From Eubacterium sp. 1001713B170207_170306_E7 (GTDB taxonomy: Bacteria > Bacillota > Clostridia > Eubacteriales > Eubacteriaceae): DNA of 64,000 bases. A model generated the notes under the pieces. It worked only from the letters and a program-made list of their open reading frames with translations, had not been told where the DNA came from and made no database searches. The translations under genes were made by a program, and so were the position numbers. The first letter of the stretch is position 1. Every line of letters starts with the position of its first letter. The DNA is taken from NCBI RefSeq assembly GCF_015547515.1, contig NZ_JADMVE010000004.1, forward strand, positions 186,001 to 250,000, read 5' to 3'. Shown here piece by piece: positions 39,641-48,962 of this stretch.

Positions 39641-41788
39641 TTACATAATTGGATCCATTTCCAGTGCTGGATGGCCTTTTTCTGTTAAGAATTCTAATAC
39701 TGCTTCGGAGTCAACAGCGATTGTTTCGTCACAAACCATGTCTGTGAAGTTTTCAATACCGTATAATTCCTGTACAGATTTGTTTAATCTTTCTGCAACA
39801 TCATCTTTCAGTTCCTTAGGCATCCATACGATTCTTTCGATACCGCCTTCAGCAGCCATGAATTTTTTGGAAGCAATGAAGTGACGGCCGTGGCCCATAA
39901 AGCCAGGAGTCTGAACCCCACCACCTGTCATGGAAGCTAATTCACCGAAGGTCATACCGGTTGGTGTCATGCCGCCGAATTCACGGTTAACAATAACAAC
40001 ACCGTTGGCTTCTGGCATAATACCGCAGATACATTCGAAGCAGCCGCAGGAAGTCATTGGATCTTCTAAGATTGAGTACAGTGTAACTTTTTCAACTGCA
40101 CCCTGAGAGCACTTCGCTACAACTTCATTAACTTCATCCCAAGCGCCTAAGCGTTCGTCGATAACACCATTCTTTTCGATTGGCTGAGAAGGACCGGTTG
40201 GGTCAAGTTCCTTGGTAGCTTTGGAGTCTAACCAGGAAACCGCACCGCAGAGGCCTAAACGTTCAGGTGTTACAACACAGACATGAGAAGGAGCGAAGGA
40301 CTGGCACAGTGTACAGGTGTAGAATACATCGACACTTTCATCTGTCAGAGAGTTCAGTCTGTCGTCACGTACGTTGTAGATTGGTTTAACCAGTTCTTCT
40401 TCAAGACGTACAACATCTTCTTCTTTGGTATAGATGGTAATTTCAACTTTATCGACAACCTTGCCAAATTCATCTAACATCTTCGCGTAAACTACTTCAC
40501 CGATGTGGCGCAGTCTGAAGCCAGCGTCAAACGCTTCTTTGGTTAAACGAACCCAGGCAATATTTCTCTGGCCTACGTGCATTGCGCCTTCGATGTAGTT
40601 TAAGAAGTAGTGTAATCTTCTTTCAAGTACAGATTCGAAGTCTGTCTGCATTGCTTTACCAGCAACCTTGATTTCCAGGCCAAGTGGGATACGGACAACG
40701 TCAACGCCGTCAAACTGTGGATCGTCGATATCCGGTCCGATAACGGTAATCTTATGATCTTCGATATCGCCCAGTTCAACAGTGTGAACGAGTTCCCAGG
40801 CTTTTGTTCTGTTTCCGCCGAATTCAGCTTTCATGTTGTCTTTACGGACACGTTCGCCTTCGAAAGCGGAGGATACAGATACAGGACAGTCAATTTCGGT
40901 AACCTTGATCTTGATGCCGCGGGCTTCAAGAGAGGTAGCGTCTGTCTTTGACAGGTCTGGCTGGTTTAACAGCAGGGTAGGAACTTCGTTGATGTAGGTT
41001 TCTGTGATTGCCGGGAAGCCCATGTCAATTGCGCAGGCGCCAGCAGCGATGATCTTGTCATCCCAATCGCCGAATACATTAACAAATGCGAAGACACGGT
41101 CTCTTGTGTAGATTCTGTGTTTTTCCCATTCGCCGGCAGGGGTGTTACCGAACATGATCGAAGCACGTACAGCAACAGATACAACGTTGATAACATCTTC
41201 GATTTCGTAACCGCATGGGATAACGCGAAGGTCAACGCCCATTTTGATCTTCTGGTCTCTGGCCTGGTCGATACATTTACCGACGAGGTATGTCTGAAGA
41301 CCTTTATTCTGATAAGATTTGATTGTTTTTGCTAACTGTTCAGGATCCTTGTGTTCACCGATAATAACAGCAACACCAGGGATATCCTGAGTAACCAGGG
41401 CAACACCGAAGGAACGGACAACCGCATCGGTTAATGCGCCGTCTACCCATTCTTCGTGTGGGTTTCCGTCTAAGTATTTGCAGGCCTGGATAATTTCACA
41501 TAACATTGCAGCGGCAACACCGGCTTCTAATGCGTCGGCCAGCATGTTTGTGCGGTTGATGTGTTCTTTTGCCATTTCAATACCGCGTTCCAGATCGCCT
41601 ACTGTCAATAATTTTTCGCCTGTGATCGCGTAAATTGTAGCTAAGCCATAAGCGGTATCCGGCAGCTTGGCTTCTGCGTCTCTGCCTTTTTCTTCAATGG
41701 CCTTTGCAACATCTTTTTCAGCACGTTCAAGATATTTAGCAGTACCACTGTAAATTATATCAAAAAGATTATAAGTCTTATGTTCCAT
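39641..41788 (-). CDS. acsB: CO-methylating acetyl-CoA synthase (ACS alpha subunit)
   Basis: 715 residues, in the family range. It joins CO, a methyl group from the corrinoid protein and CoA to form acetyl-CoA. Cluster-A ligands are intact: CTLCQSFAPSHVC near residue 490 with GLCG shortly after (4Fe-4S), and the CGCFEC segment near 578 whose Cys-Gly-Cys holds the distal nickel. The N-terminal CO-tunnel domain contains the conserved GEHKDPEQLAKTIKSYQNKGLQTYLVG region. Cotranscribed after cooC (62 nt), it closes the acs operon before a strong terminator. Confidence 0.97.
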   Translation of the reverse strand: MEHKTYNLFDIIYSGTAKYLERAEKDVAKAIEEKGRDAEAKLPDTAYGLATIYAITGEKLLTVGDLERGIEMAKEHINRTNMLADALEAGVAAAMLCEIIQACKYLDGNPHEEWVDGALTDAVVRSFGVALVTQDIPGVAVIIGEHKDPEQLAKTIKSYQNKGLQTYLVGKCIDQARDQKIKMGVDLRVIPCGYEIEDVINVVSVAVRASIMFGNTPAGEWEKHRIYTRDRVFAFVNVFGDWDDKIIAAGACAIDMGFPAITETYINEVPTLLLNQPDLSKTDATSLEARGIKIKVTEIDCPVSVSSAFEGERVRKDNMKAEFGGNRTKAWELVHTVELGDIEDHKITVIGPDIDDPQFDGVDVVRIPLGLEIKVAGKAMQTDFESVLERRLHYFLNYIEGAMHVGQRNIAWVRLTKEAFDAGFRLRHIGEVVYAKMLDEFGKVVDKVEITIYTKEEDVVRLEEELVKPIYNVRDDRLNSLTDESVDVFYTCTLCQSFAPSHVCVVTPERLGLCGAVSWLDSKATKELDPTGPSQPIEKNGVIDERLGAWDEVNEVVAKCSQGAVEKVTLYSILEDPMTSCGCFECICGIMPEANGVVIVNREFGGMTPTGMTFGELASMTGGGVQTPGFMGHGRHFIASKKFMAAEGGIERIVWMPKELKDDVAERLNKSVQELYGIENFTDMVCDETIAVDSEAVLEFLTEKGHPALEMDPIM

Positions 41789-41850
41789 GTGATTTTCTTC
41801 CTCCGTATTTATATTTCAATATAAAGTTATGAATGTTTTAGGTGAATGGA

Positions 41851-42633
41851 CTATTGATTATTTTTCACAGTCGCTTCGATTTTTTCCCCAAGAGCTGCAA
41901 TTTTTTCTCTGGTTTCAGGAACATCGTACGGTGATTTATTGTTTCTGTCTGAACCGGAAATCTGATCGCTGTAATCTAAGAAACCAAAAATATTTTCCGC
42001 TCCGATCCGTTCATTTAAGAAGTCAATATCTTCCGGTTTGCGAATTTTATTACCAATGGCATAAACGTGTTTAACACCGATGTCACCAGCCAGCTTGCTG
42101 ATTCGTTTAAAGGTCTGGATGCTTCGGATACCCGGCTCGACGACAACGATAAACGCGTCGACCGCTGACGCGGTTCCACGGCCGAGATGTTCAATCCCTG
42201 CTTCCATATCCATGATGACAATGTCCTTTTGGTATAAAACCAAATGTGTCGTCAGCATTTTCAACAATACATGTTCCGGGCAGACGCATCCGCCTCCGCC
42301 GGTATCGACTGTTCCCATTGTTAAGAGCTTAACGCCGTTAAACTCTCGGCAAAATTTTTCAGGAATATCCGCAACTTCCGGATTCATTGTAAAAAAGGCG
42401 CCGTAGGTTCCCTTTTTTGCGTTTGTCCGCTCTTCGGCCAAGTCTTTCATTTCGGAAATAGGTGTGATGCTGTCAATCATTTCTTCGCTCATACCCAGTG
42501 CCAGGCCTAGATTTGCATCGGGGTCAGCATCAACGGCTAATACGTTAAAACCTTTATCGGCATAGTAACGGCTGAGGCAGGCTGTAATTGTCGTTTTCCC
42601 AACGCCGCCTTTTCCAGTTAATGCTATTTTCAT
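41851..42633 (-). CDS. cooC: CODH nickel-insertion ATPase CooC (copy 1)
   Basis: 260 residues. MinD/SIMIBI-class ATPase with deviant P-loop GKGGVGKTT at 8-16, DADPDANLG near 37 and the CooC metal-binding CxC (GGGGCVCPEH) near 112. It drives nickel insertion into CODH (and possibly ACS) in an ATP-dependent way. It is placed between acsA and acsB, 38 nt after acsA, consistent with its client enzymes. Confidence 0.94.
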   Translation of the reverse strand: MKIALTGKGGVGKTTITACLSRYYADKGFNVLAVDADPDANLGLALGMSEEMIDSITPISEMKDLAEERTNAKKGTYGAFFTMNPEVADIPEKFCREFNGVKLLTMGTVDTGGGGCVCPEHVLLKMLTTHLVLYQKDIVIMDMEAGIEHLGRGTASAVDAFIVVVEPGIRSIQTFKRISKLAGDIGVKHVYAIGNKIRKPEDIDFLNERIGAENIFGFLDYSDQISGSDRNNKSPYDVPETREKIAALGEKIEATVKNNQ

Positions 42634-42671
42634 TTTATCACCTGTCCATTCTTAAAAATTATTCAGTATAA

Positions 42672-44567
42672 TTAAATTCCCAGTTTTGTTCTCTTGTCTT
42701 CAATATCGGCCATGATTAATTCAGCAGCCTTAACTGGATCTGATTCAAAGACATAAGCAGCGCCAGTCCATTCCTTAACACCTTCGGTCATCAGCTTCAT
42801 GAAGTTTTCACTTCCGGAAACATAAGGCATAACACCAAGATAAGTATTTAAACCACTTGATACTACATAAGATGCGATGGCAACAGCCTTTTCAGACATG
42901 TATTCAGGTGCGGCACCAACTACCGGCAATTCAGCGATATCAACGCCTCTTTCATTCGCTACTAATGTAACCAGGTGAAGGATACGGCTGATATCAACAC
43001 AGGAACCCATATGTAATACTGGAGGAATATTTGCTCTTTCGCAGGCTTCTTTTAAACCACGGCCGCAAAGTTCTTTTGCTTCCAGTTTTAAAAGACCAGC
43101 TTTAGCAGCAGCCTGAGCTGCACAACCAGTAACAACGCAGATAACGTCGTTTTTAATTAATTCTTTCATCAATGTGATGTGGGCATAGTCATGTTCGACC
43201 TTTGGATTGTTACAACCAACAATACCGGCAGCGCCTCTTAAAACGCCGGCCCAGACTAAGTCGCCTAAAGGTTTAACGGTACCTGTCACGTCGGTCTGAG
43301 AGTTAACAACACGGTCTAAAGCGCCGATGGTTGTTTCTACAGAATAACCAACAATGGTTTCAGATTTCAGTTCTGGTACGTCAACTTTGGAAGCGTCTCT
43401 GTTTTTGAAGTTCATTACAGCTGTTTTGATCACTTCTTCAGCACAGCTCAATGGATCTTCTTCATTAAATTCAATATACATGTCTCCGGCAATTTTTGCT
43501 TTTGGAGATGTACTGATAAAACGTGTATGGTAGCTCTTAGCTAATTTTGGCAGTGCAGGGAAGATACACTGAACGTCTACAACAGCAACTTCAACGGCGC
43601 CTGTGATAATGGCCATTTCCTGCTGGTAGAAGTTACCGGCGATCTTAATCCCGTGACGCATGGTCATTTCATTACCGGTACAGCACATACCGACAACGTT
43701 GATGCCCTTAGCGCCCTGTTCTTTTGCCATTTCAAGCAGTTCTGGGTTTTTAGATGCAACTGCGATCATTTCAGCCAGGTTCGGATCATGTCCGTGGAGC
43801 ATGATATTTACCTGTTCAGGATCAATAACACCTAAGTTGGATTCAGAAGCTCTTTCCTTTGGAATACCGTACATGATATCGGAGAATTCGGTACCGATCA
43901 TGGAACCGCCCCAGCCATCAGACATACTTGTTCTTAAAGAACGTCTTAAAATGGATTCAGGATCACTTGCGCAACCCATATGGGTGGAGTGCATTAAGGT
44001 AACAACTTCCTGGTCAATGGCTCTGGGCGCGATGTTTTCTCTGTCCCAGATTTCCTGACGGGATTTTGGCGCTCTCTTTAAGAAATTCTGTGTTCCGAAA
44101 GGTTTACCAAATTCCATCAGTGCTTTTTCGGCCAGTTCGTGAGCCAGAGCATAGGTTTCTTTGGTGTCTGTGTCTTCCAGACCCCATTCGGCAGCGATTC
44201 TTCTCAGCTTGCCTTCTTCTCTGATTTTGAAAGGACCATCTTCAGAAGAATGGTACATGGCATGTACGATATCACGCGCATGGTCAGAGTGGGCAGATGT
44301 ACCACCACAGCACATTCTCGCAAAGTTTCTGGCAACGATGGTGTCTCTGTCCGCACCACAGATACCTCTCTGAGCGCCTTTATCTGGTGACGGGCTTACA
44401 CGGCAGGGACCCATAACGCAGATACGGCAGCAGATACCGCCTTCACCAAAACCACACTGGGTTTTTAAGGCAGCTTTTCTGTCCCACATGGTTTCAGCGC
44501 CATCTTTTTGAGCTTTTTCGATTAAAGCTTCAGCTATAACATCAAATTCTAACAATTCATTGCTCAT
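42672..44567 (-). CDS. acsA: Carbon monoxide dehydrogenase catalytic subunit (CODH beta)
   Basis: 631 residues. It reduces CO2 to CO at the Ni-Fe-S cluster C. N-terminal Cys set QCGFGEGGICCRICVMGPCR (about 37-56), with CGADRDTIVARNFARMCCGG, provides clusters B and D. Downstream there are GMCCTGNEM, DVQCIFPAL (cluster-C ligand region), GAAGIVGCNN, VTGCAAQAAAK and MGSCVDISR. Its own promoter (TTGCGT-17-TACAAT) and a perfect inverted repeat lie upstream. The electron donor is probably ferredoxin, and CO passes by tunnel to AcsB. Confidence 0.97.
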   Translation of the reverse strand: MSNELLEFDVIAEALIEKAQKDGAETMWDRKAALKTQCGFGEGGICCRICVMGPCRVSPSPDKGAQRGICGADRDTIVARNFARMCCGGTSAHSDHARDIVHAMYHSSEDGPFKIREEGKLRRIAAEWGLEDTDTKETYALAHELAEKALMEFGKPFGTQNFLKRAPKSRQEIWDRENIAPRAIDQEVVTLMHSTHMGCASDPESILRRSLRTSMSDGWGGSMIGTEFSDIMYGIPKERASESNLGVIDPEQVNIMLHGHDPNLAEMIAVASKNPELLEMAKEQGAKGINVVGMCCTGNEMTMRHGIKIAGNFYQQEMAIITGAVEVAVVDVQCIFPALPKLAKSYHTRFISTSPKAKIAGDMYIEFNEEDPLSCAEEVIKTAVMNFKNRDASKVDVPELKSETIVGYSVETTIGALDRVVNSQTDVTGTVKPLGDLVWAGVLRGAAGIVGCNNPKVEHDYAHITLMKELIKNDVICVVTGCAAQAAAKAGLLKLEAKELCGRGLKEACERANIPPVLHMGSCVDISRILHLVTLVANERGVDIAELPVVGAAPEYMSEKAVAIASYVVSSGLNTYLGVMPYVSGSENFMKLMTEGVKEWTGAAYVFESDPVKAAELIMADIEDKRTKLGI

Positions 44568-44610
44568 ATTTAATTTACCTCTCCTAGTAATTTACTCACA
44601 TTGCAGCAGC

Positions 44611-44635
44611 TTTGTAAAAATTTCTACTTTACAAA
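44611..44635. promoter_or_regulatory. Perfect inverted repeat in the acsA leader
   Basis: TTTGTAAA, 9 bp, TTTACAAA, located about 12-36 nt downstream of the acsA -10 box. A regulator dimer bound here would block transcription. Confidence 0.5.
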
Positions 44636-44646
44636 AACACTTTATT

Positions 44647-44675
44647 ATTGTAGAATAATAAAAGCGGCAACGCAA
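44647..44675 (-). promoter_or_regulatory. acsA promoter
   Basis: TTGCGT, 17 bp, TACAAT on the minus strand, 80 nt before the acsA start. It would allow acsA-cooC-acsB to be expressed separately from the upstream acs genes. Confidence 0.65.
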
Positions 44676-44697
44676 ATCAGTCATTTATTCAATATGG

Positions 44698-44750
44698 GCT
44701 CCTAAAGCAACGTTTCTTTCATTTTTCAGAATGAGCGTTACTTTAGGGGC
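44698..44750 (-). repeat. Long hairpin between acsE and acsA
   Basis: GCTCCTAAAGCAACG pairs with CGTTACTTTAGGGGC (one mismatch and one G-T, loop about 23 nt). Without a T-run on the minus strand, it looks more like an mRNA processing or 3'-end stability element than a terminator. Confidence 0.6.
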
Positions 44751-44771
44751 TTGTTTTTTTATTAACTTCTC

Positions 44772-45557
44772 TTAGAATTCCAGAACGGAGTCTGCGTATA
44801 AGATATTATTTTTGATAATATCACAGGCTACAACAGTTTCCATTAAGCGTTTGTCGCAAGGATTAATGATTGCGCTGGATAAACCGCAGCACATTGCCAT
44901 TGCCATCATTGCGCTGTCGAGTAATGGTCTGATGTGTTTTGGAGCACCGTTGGAAACATTACTTAAACCACAAGTTGTCAGCAGACCCATGTCTGTGATC
45001 ATCTTAACGGCTTCAAGCATTTCTTCCTGTTTGTCCTGCATACCCTTGATAACAAGTGCCAGTGGGTCAAACAGCATATCGGTTGGTTCCATGCCATGTT
45101 CCATCCCTCTTTCAAGGAGTTCAGAACAGTAAGCGATACGTTCGTCATTGTCAGAAGGTACACCTTCTTTAGAGCATAAGCAGATGCAGGCAGCATCGTT
45201 GGCAGCAGCTAAATCCAGGTAACCGATACGGTCGCCGGCATCAGCGGAGTTAACGAGTGGCTTGCCTTTTTCACGGTTATAAACCTGAATACCCGCTTCG
45301 ATCGCTTTCATGTTAGCGGTGTCGAGTGCCAATGGAACATTGTCAAAGTTTTCCTGTAACAATTTAACGCCCCACTGCATTAATTCTTCACCGTCTTTTT
45401 CAGCAGGTCCGATATTCAGATCCAGGTAATCTGCACCAGCGTCCAACTGTTCTTTTGCTCTCTGCAGGATTGGTTCAGGATTACGTGTTTCAAATGCTTC
45501 GCGCATTGCTGGAGAAATACAGTGAATTCTTTCACCGATAACCATAAATTTTGCCAT
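44772..45557 (-). CDS. acsE: Methyl-tetrahydrofolate:corrinoid/iron-sulfur protein methyltransferase
   Basis: 261 residues, the standard length (TIM barrel, pterin-binding family). GERIHCISPAMREAFETRN is the entry region. ADYLDLNIGPAEKDGEELMQW and PLALDTANMKAIEAGI hold pterin-binding residues (Asp in LDLNIGP, Asp in LDT), and TTCGLSNVSNG carries the conserved Asn that activates the substrate N5. It passes the methyl group to Co(I) of AcsCD. It lies after acsC (122 nt with a hairpin). Confidence 0.96.
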   Translation of the reverse strand: MAKFMVIGERIHCISPAMREAFETRNPEPILQRAKEQLDAGADYLDLNIGPAEKDGEELMQWGVKLLQENFDNVPLALDTANMKAIEAGIQVYNREKGKPLVNSADAGDRIGYLDLAAANDAACICLCSKEGVPSDNDERIAYCSELLERGMEHGMEPTDMLFDPLALVIKGMQDKQEEMLEAVKMITDMGLLTTCGLSNVSNGAPKHIRPLLDSAMMAMAMCCGLSSAIINPCDKRLMETVVACDIIKNNILYADSVLEF

Positions 45558-45597
45558 AATGTTTCCCCTTTCGGATTATAAAATATTTTTGGATAAC

Positions 45598-45629
45598 CCG
45601 CAGCCGGGAGCCCCCGCTGCCAGCTGCGG
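45598..45629 (-). repeat. Hairpin between acsC and acsE
   Basis: CCGCAGC/GCTGCGG stem with an 18-nt GC-rich loop in the 122-nt spacer; no T-run follows on the minus strand. Confidence 0.45.
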
Positions 45630-45679
45630 AAAAGTTTCAATTCGTATGAATGACAGAGATTCGCCGTTCAGCGCAGAGC

Positions 45680-47026
45680 TTAGGCAATACCCATTAAATC
45701 ACGTAAGAATTTCGGGATCTGCATTGCTTCTGTCGGTCCGACAATAACTTCCCAGTCTGGAAGCGCTTCAGCAACGTCGCCCTGTAATACAGCAACCTTA
45801 CCTGGTAAGATAAGTTTTCTGCATTTTGTCTTGTCAGCAATGCCGCTTTCCTTGATGAAATCAGAGATAACGGAAGCACCGAATTTACCGGCAGCCCAGG
45901 CTGTAAGAACAGAGTAACCGCCAGCATCTGGAATAGCCAGGTAAGCAGGAACCTTAGAGCGTTCGATTTCGCCGGAAACTACGAAGTAGGACAGCGCGAA
46001 GTCAACGGTAACCAGTACAGGTGCGTTGTCGTCAGCTTTATTGAATTCGTAGATGGTCGGTTCGACACGCATTGGTTTCTGAGGATCGGTAAAGATGTTT
46101 TGTCTTAAGCCGAACAGCGGCAGAGCCTGTTTGAAATCCATATCGCTCATTACGATGATGGAGCCATAGCGCAGAACAAAAGCAGAAGCTAAGGCAACTT
46201 CCATCTGTTCGCAGCAGGCAAGCTTGTTAACAAATACAACTGAAGGATAGCCGAAGGTTCTGTCATCGCCCTTCAGAGTGTTGGTACGGATGGTTACAGC
46301 GTTGTTGTAAGCTTCTTTGACAGAGCTGTCGCCAACGTTCAGAACCAGGTTCTTGTAGCCAGCGGCTTCAATTTTTTCAACAACGTCATGTAATTCTTCG
46401 ATTGAACCGGCAGAAACGCCCAGTACAACGTCAGCAGCTTTGGCAACTTCTACCATCGCGTCGGCGTTTGCAGGGGTAGCGCCCATTAAGATACCCTTAG
46501 CAGCCTTGATTGCTTCAGCGGCTTCCTTAGCCACATCAACATCTTCTACAACTGCCATTGGCACACGGCCCAGTTCGATCACTTTAGCGATCAGGTCTAA
46601 GAATTTAGCCTTGTCAGCAGCATAACGTACAGAAGCGACTTCTACACACATTAATTCGCCGATACGGTCATATTTAACAGCTTCTAAATGCGCTACCTTC
46701 TTGGCGATTTCATCGTCAGAATCGGCATCTGAGAATTCAACTGCGAATAAAGCCTTGCTGACATAAGTTTTTTCATGTCTGAATAATACGGTTTCGCCGC
46801 CCAGAGCACATTCTGTGTCGCCGGTTCCGATCTTGATTGTTTTCATCGGAGGAGCGGTAGCTTCAGATAACTGAGCTTTAGCTTCGTCTGTAATATACGG
46901 GCATTTGTCAATTTCTGCAGCGCCAGCGGCTACTTTCATTGAGAATGCCATACATGTAGGGAATCCACATTCCTTACAGTTTTTCTTAGGAGTCAGTTTA
47001 AAAATATCTAAACCTTTTACTGCCAT
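45680..47026 (-). CDS. acsC: Corrinoid/iron-sulfur protein large subunit
   Basis: 448 residues. The N-terminal 4Fe-4S motif CKECGFPTCMAFSMKVAAGAAEIDKC (four Cys, about 17-42) is typical of AcsC/CdhE. A TIM barrel and the C-terminal B12-binding domain (GKVAVLQGDVAEALPDWEVIVGPTEAMQIPKFL) follow. With AcsD it carries the methyl group on cobalt from AcsE to AcsB. It lies 19 nt after acsD. Confidence 0.96.
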   Translation of the reverse strand: MAVKGLDIFKLTPKKNCKECGFPTCMAFSMKVAAGAAEIDKCPYITDEAKAQLSEATAPPMKTIKIGTGDTECALGGETVLFRHEKTYVSKALFAVEFSDADSDDEIAKKVAHLEAVKYDRIGELMCVEVASVRYAADKAKFLDLIAKVIELGRVPMAVVEDVDVAKEAAEAIKAAKGILMGATPANADAMVEVAKAADVVLGVSAGSIEELHDVVEKIEAAGYKNLVLNVGDSSVKEAYNNAVTIRTNTLKGDDRTFGYPSVVFVNKLACCEQMEVALASAFVLRYGSIIVMSDMDFKQALPLFGLRQNIFTDPQKPMRVEPTIYEFNKADDNAPVLVTVDFALSYFVVSGEIERSKVPAYLAIPDAGGYSVLTAWAAGKFGASVISDFIKESGIADKTKCRKLILPGKVAVLQGDVAEALPDWEVIVGPTEAMQIPKFLRDLMGIA

Positions 47027-47045
47027 TTTTTTGCGCCTACCTTTC

Positions 47046-47981
47046 CTAACCTACTAACTCTTTGATAAAGTTTTTAATCACTTTAGCTGATTCCGGATGT
47101 TTAACAATAACAGCGTTTGAGCCGCCGATTAAGCAAGAAGCTGCAGTGGAAACTTCCATAGCGATACCACGTTCTTCCTGATTTCCCCATTCAGGAGCTT
47201 CTTCTTCAGTGAATACGGCTTCTTTTACGCCCCAGGCTTCGTCGCCGACATTGGTCATGATTGGCATCTGCAGGTCGGTATCGTTCTGGCCTAAAGCAGC
47301 TAAACGGATACGGTCCATTGTAGAAGCAACATATTCAAAACCATAGCCAACAGCCGCGGTTCCAACATCCATGATGATGTTTCCGCCGTCAACACCTAAC
47401 TGTGTCAACAGGATATTTAACTGTTTTGCAAGGTTGATATCAACAGCAGACTGGCCGGATACTTTGTGGCCGTCAGCATTACCTGCTACGCCAACAGATT
47501 TGTAGTTATCTTCAACAGCTGAGAATAAAACAGCGTTTTTGCCAGACAGCGCCTGAGAAACCTTAACCAGTAAATCACCGTCTTTTTCAGCGTTGTTGCA
47601 GCCGGCAATAACCAGCGGAAGATCGACAGCCGCTTCGACAGCTTTAGCGATCTCAACACATTCTTCAGATGATTTGTTAGCGCCGTTAGGATCGGCACTG
47701 ATTAATTTTAACGCAATAAACTGTGCGTCTGTATTGTCCTGTACATATTTTGCCCATGCTGCAGGATCCTTTACGACATCACCGTAAGCGTCAACCAGAC
47801 ATTTTTCCCAATCTTCTGGGTAACTGTCTAAAATTTCGACACCAACAACCGGTGCGTTTCCTTCACCACTTAAAAATGGTAATCCTTTTTCTCCTCCGAG
47901 GGTAATCGCTGCATCTCCAACACCAATTACACACTCATTGATCTTGCCACTAAACTTTTGTTCTGCTTTTTTGAATGGCAT
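47046..47981 (-). CDS. acsD: Corrinoid/iron-sulfur protein small subunit
   Basis: 311 residues. TIM-barrel subunit of the corrinoid protein: KINECVIGVGDAAITLGGEKGLPFLSGEGNAP at the N terminus, LPLVIAGCNNAEKDG, and MDVGTAAVGYGFEYVASTMDRIRLAALGQND later on. The ATG follows GGAGG. A promoter with the shared acs motif lies upstream. First gene of acsD-acsC-acsE. Confidence 0.96.
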   Translation of the reverse strand: MPFKKAEQKFSGKINECVIGVGDAAITLGGEKGLPFLSGEGNAPVVGVEILDSYPEDWEKCLVDAYGDVVKDPAAWAKYVQDNTDAQFIALKLISADPNGANKSSEECVEIAKAVEAAVDLPLVIAGCNNAEKDGDLLVKVSQALSGKNAVLFSAVEDNYKSVGVAGNADGHKVSGQSAVDINLAKQLNILLTQLGVDGGNIIMDVGTAAVGYGFEYVASTMDRIRLAALGQNDTDLQMPIMTNVGDEAWGVKEAVFTEEEAPEWGNQEERGIAMEVSTAASCLIGGSNAVIVKHPESAKVIKNFIKELVG

Positions 47982-48078
47982 TTCCTCGTTACCTCCTAAC
48001 TCGTTCTTGTTAGTATTTTTTTATATTTCAAAGCCCGGAATCGTTTTGTGAACATGACAAATTCCGGTTGCTTTAAAA

Positions 48079-48090
48079 TTTCAATTGAAA
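48079..48090. promoter_or_regulatory. Palindrome in the acsD leader
   Basis: TTTCAATTGAAA, perfect 12-bp palindrome. The flanking string AAATTTCAATT is also found in the cooC2 leader at about 51800-51810. Confidence 0.4.
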
Positions 48091-48108
48091 ATAAACCGGT
48101 GTACACAG

Positions 48109-48126
48109 ACTTGTATATATAAGTAT
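48109..48126. promoter_or_regulatory. Shared acs motif, copy 1 (acsD promoter)
   Basis: ACTTGTATATATAAGTAT; 17 of 18 bases equal the copy at 51887-51904. It lies at about +1 to +18 of the acsD promoter, where a repressor would stop initiation or early elongation. The rest of the 311-nt gap (48175-48290) shows only AT-rich sequence without a gene. Confidence 0.65.
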
Positions 48127-48132
48127 ACACAT

Positions 48133-48161
48133 ATACTACTATCTTGTTATAAGTTTGTCAA
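48133..48161 (-). promoter_or_regulatory. acsD promoter
   Basis: TTGACA, 17 bp, TAGTAT on the minus strand, about 150 nt before the acsD start. Confidence 0.75.
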
Positions 48162-48292
48162 ACATTTTTCGACCAAAAACAAAAATTTACCCGTCTTTCT
48201 AAAGCTTTTAATTCGCAGTTATTTAGTAGGTTTAAATGATTTCATGAAACCCCTGAAAACGTCCCCGTAAATAAATGCGTTATTACTATATT

Positions 48293-48949
48293 TTACAGGT
48301 TTTCCTCCGCTTTTGCCAGCCGTTTCAGAGCCGGGATAAAAATATCTCCCATGACCGCCAGGTCCTCGGCGTCAAAGCCTGAGGTGATATTGCTGTCGAA
48401 CAGAATCTGTGCTTCCGGCGGGAACTCATCGTCCCCCAGCCAGAGAATCACGGTCAGATACATGTTGTTGATAAACTCAAACCGGTAGGATAAATCCCCA
48501 TGCTTTTTGGGCTCCGCGTTCAGCTTTTCCATGGCCCGCTTCAGACCTTCGACGTCGTAGTTGAAGGTAAAGGCAAAGCGCTTAAGGCAGCGGCCCTCAA
48601 AGCTTTTAAAATAGTGGTTCCCCCCCGAAATATCCCGGTATGCGATGGTGGTGCCCATGGGCGGTACGCCCTGGGCGTTAAGCAGATAACGCAGGATCAT
48701 GGTCATAGGCTTGTAATCGTCAAAGGCGCTTCCGTCTTTTAAAAGCACGTCGCCTTCAGGGTATTTCACTCTGTACACCTCACCCATCAGCGTTACAGTA
48801 AACATCTGTGTTTCGGGGTCATAGGGACAGGTGGACCGCTCCGCCATCTCCAGCGGGTCCTTATCTTTTATCAGATTTTTATAATGATCATAGGGCAGCT
48901 TGTCTTTTCGCTTTTCTTCGATGGCTGCTTCTATTTCAGAATTTAGCAT
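48293..48949 (-). CDS. DUF3786 protein
   Basis: 218 residues. The DUF3786 core is seen in FTVTLMGEVYRVKYPEGDVLLKDGSAFDDYKPMTMILRYLLNAQGVPPMGTTIAYRDISGGNHYFKSFEGRCL and VILWLGDDEFPPEAQILFDSNITSGFDAEDLAVMGDI. The family occurs in anaerobes near corrinoid and C1 genes; its role is unknown. It follows acsV by 13 nt, so it is cotranscribed and could serve corrinoid-protein activation or assembly. Confidence 0.82.
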   Translation of the reverse strand: MLNSEIEAAIEEKRKDKLPYDHYKNLIKDKDPLEMAERSTCPYDPETQMFTVTLMGEVYRVKYPEGDVLLKDGSAFDDYKPMTMILRYLLNAQGVPPMGTTIAYRDISGGNHYFKSFEGRCLKRFAFTFNYDVEGLKRAMEKLNAEPKKHGDLSYRFEFINNMYLTVILWLGDDEFPPEAQILFDSNITSGFDAEDLAVMGDIFIPALKRLAKAEENL

Positions 48950-48962
48950 TGGTTACCTCTGT

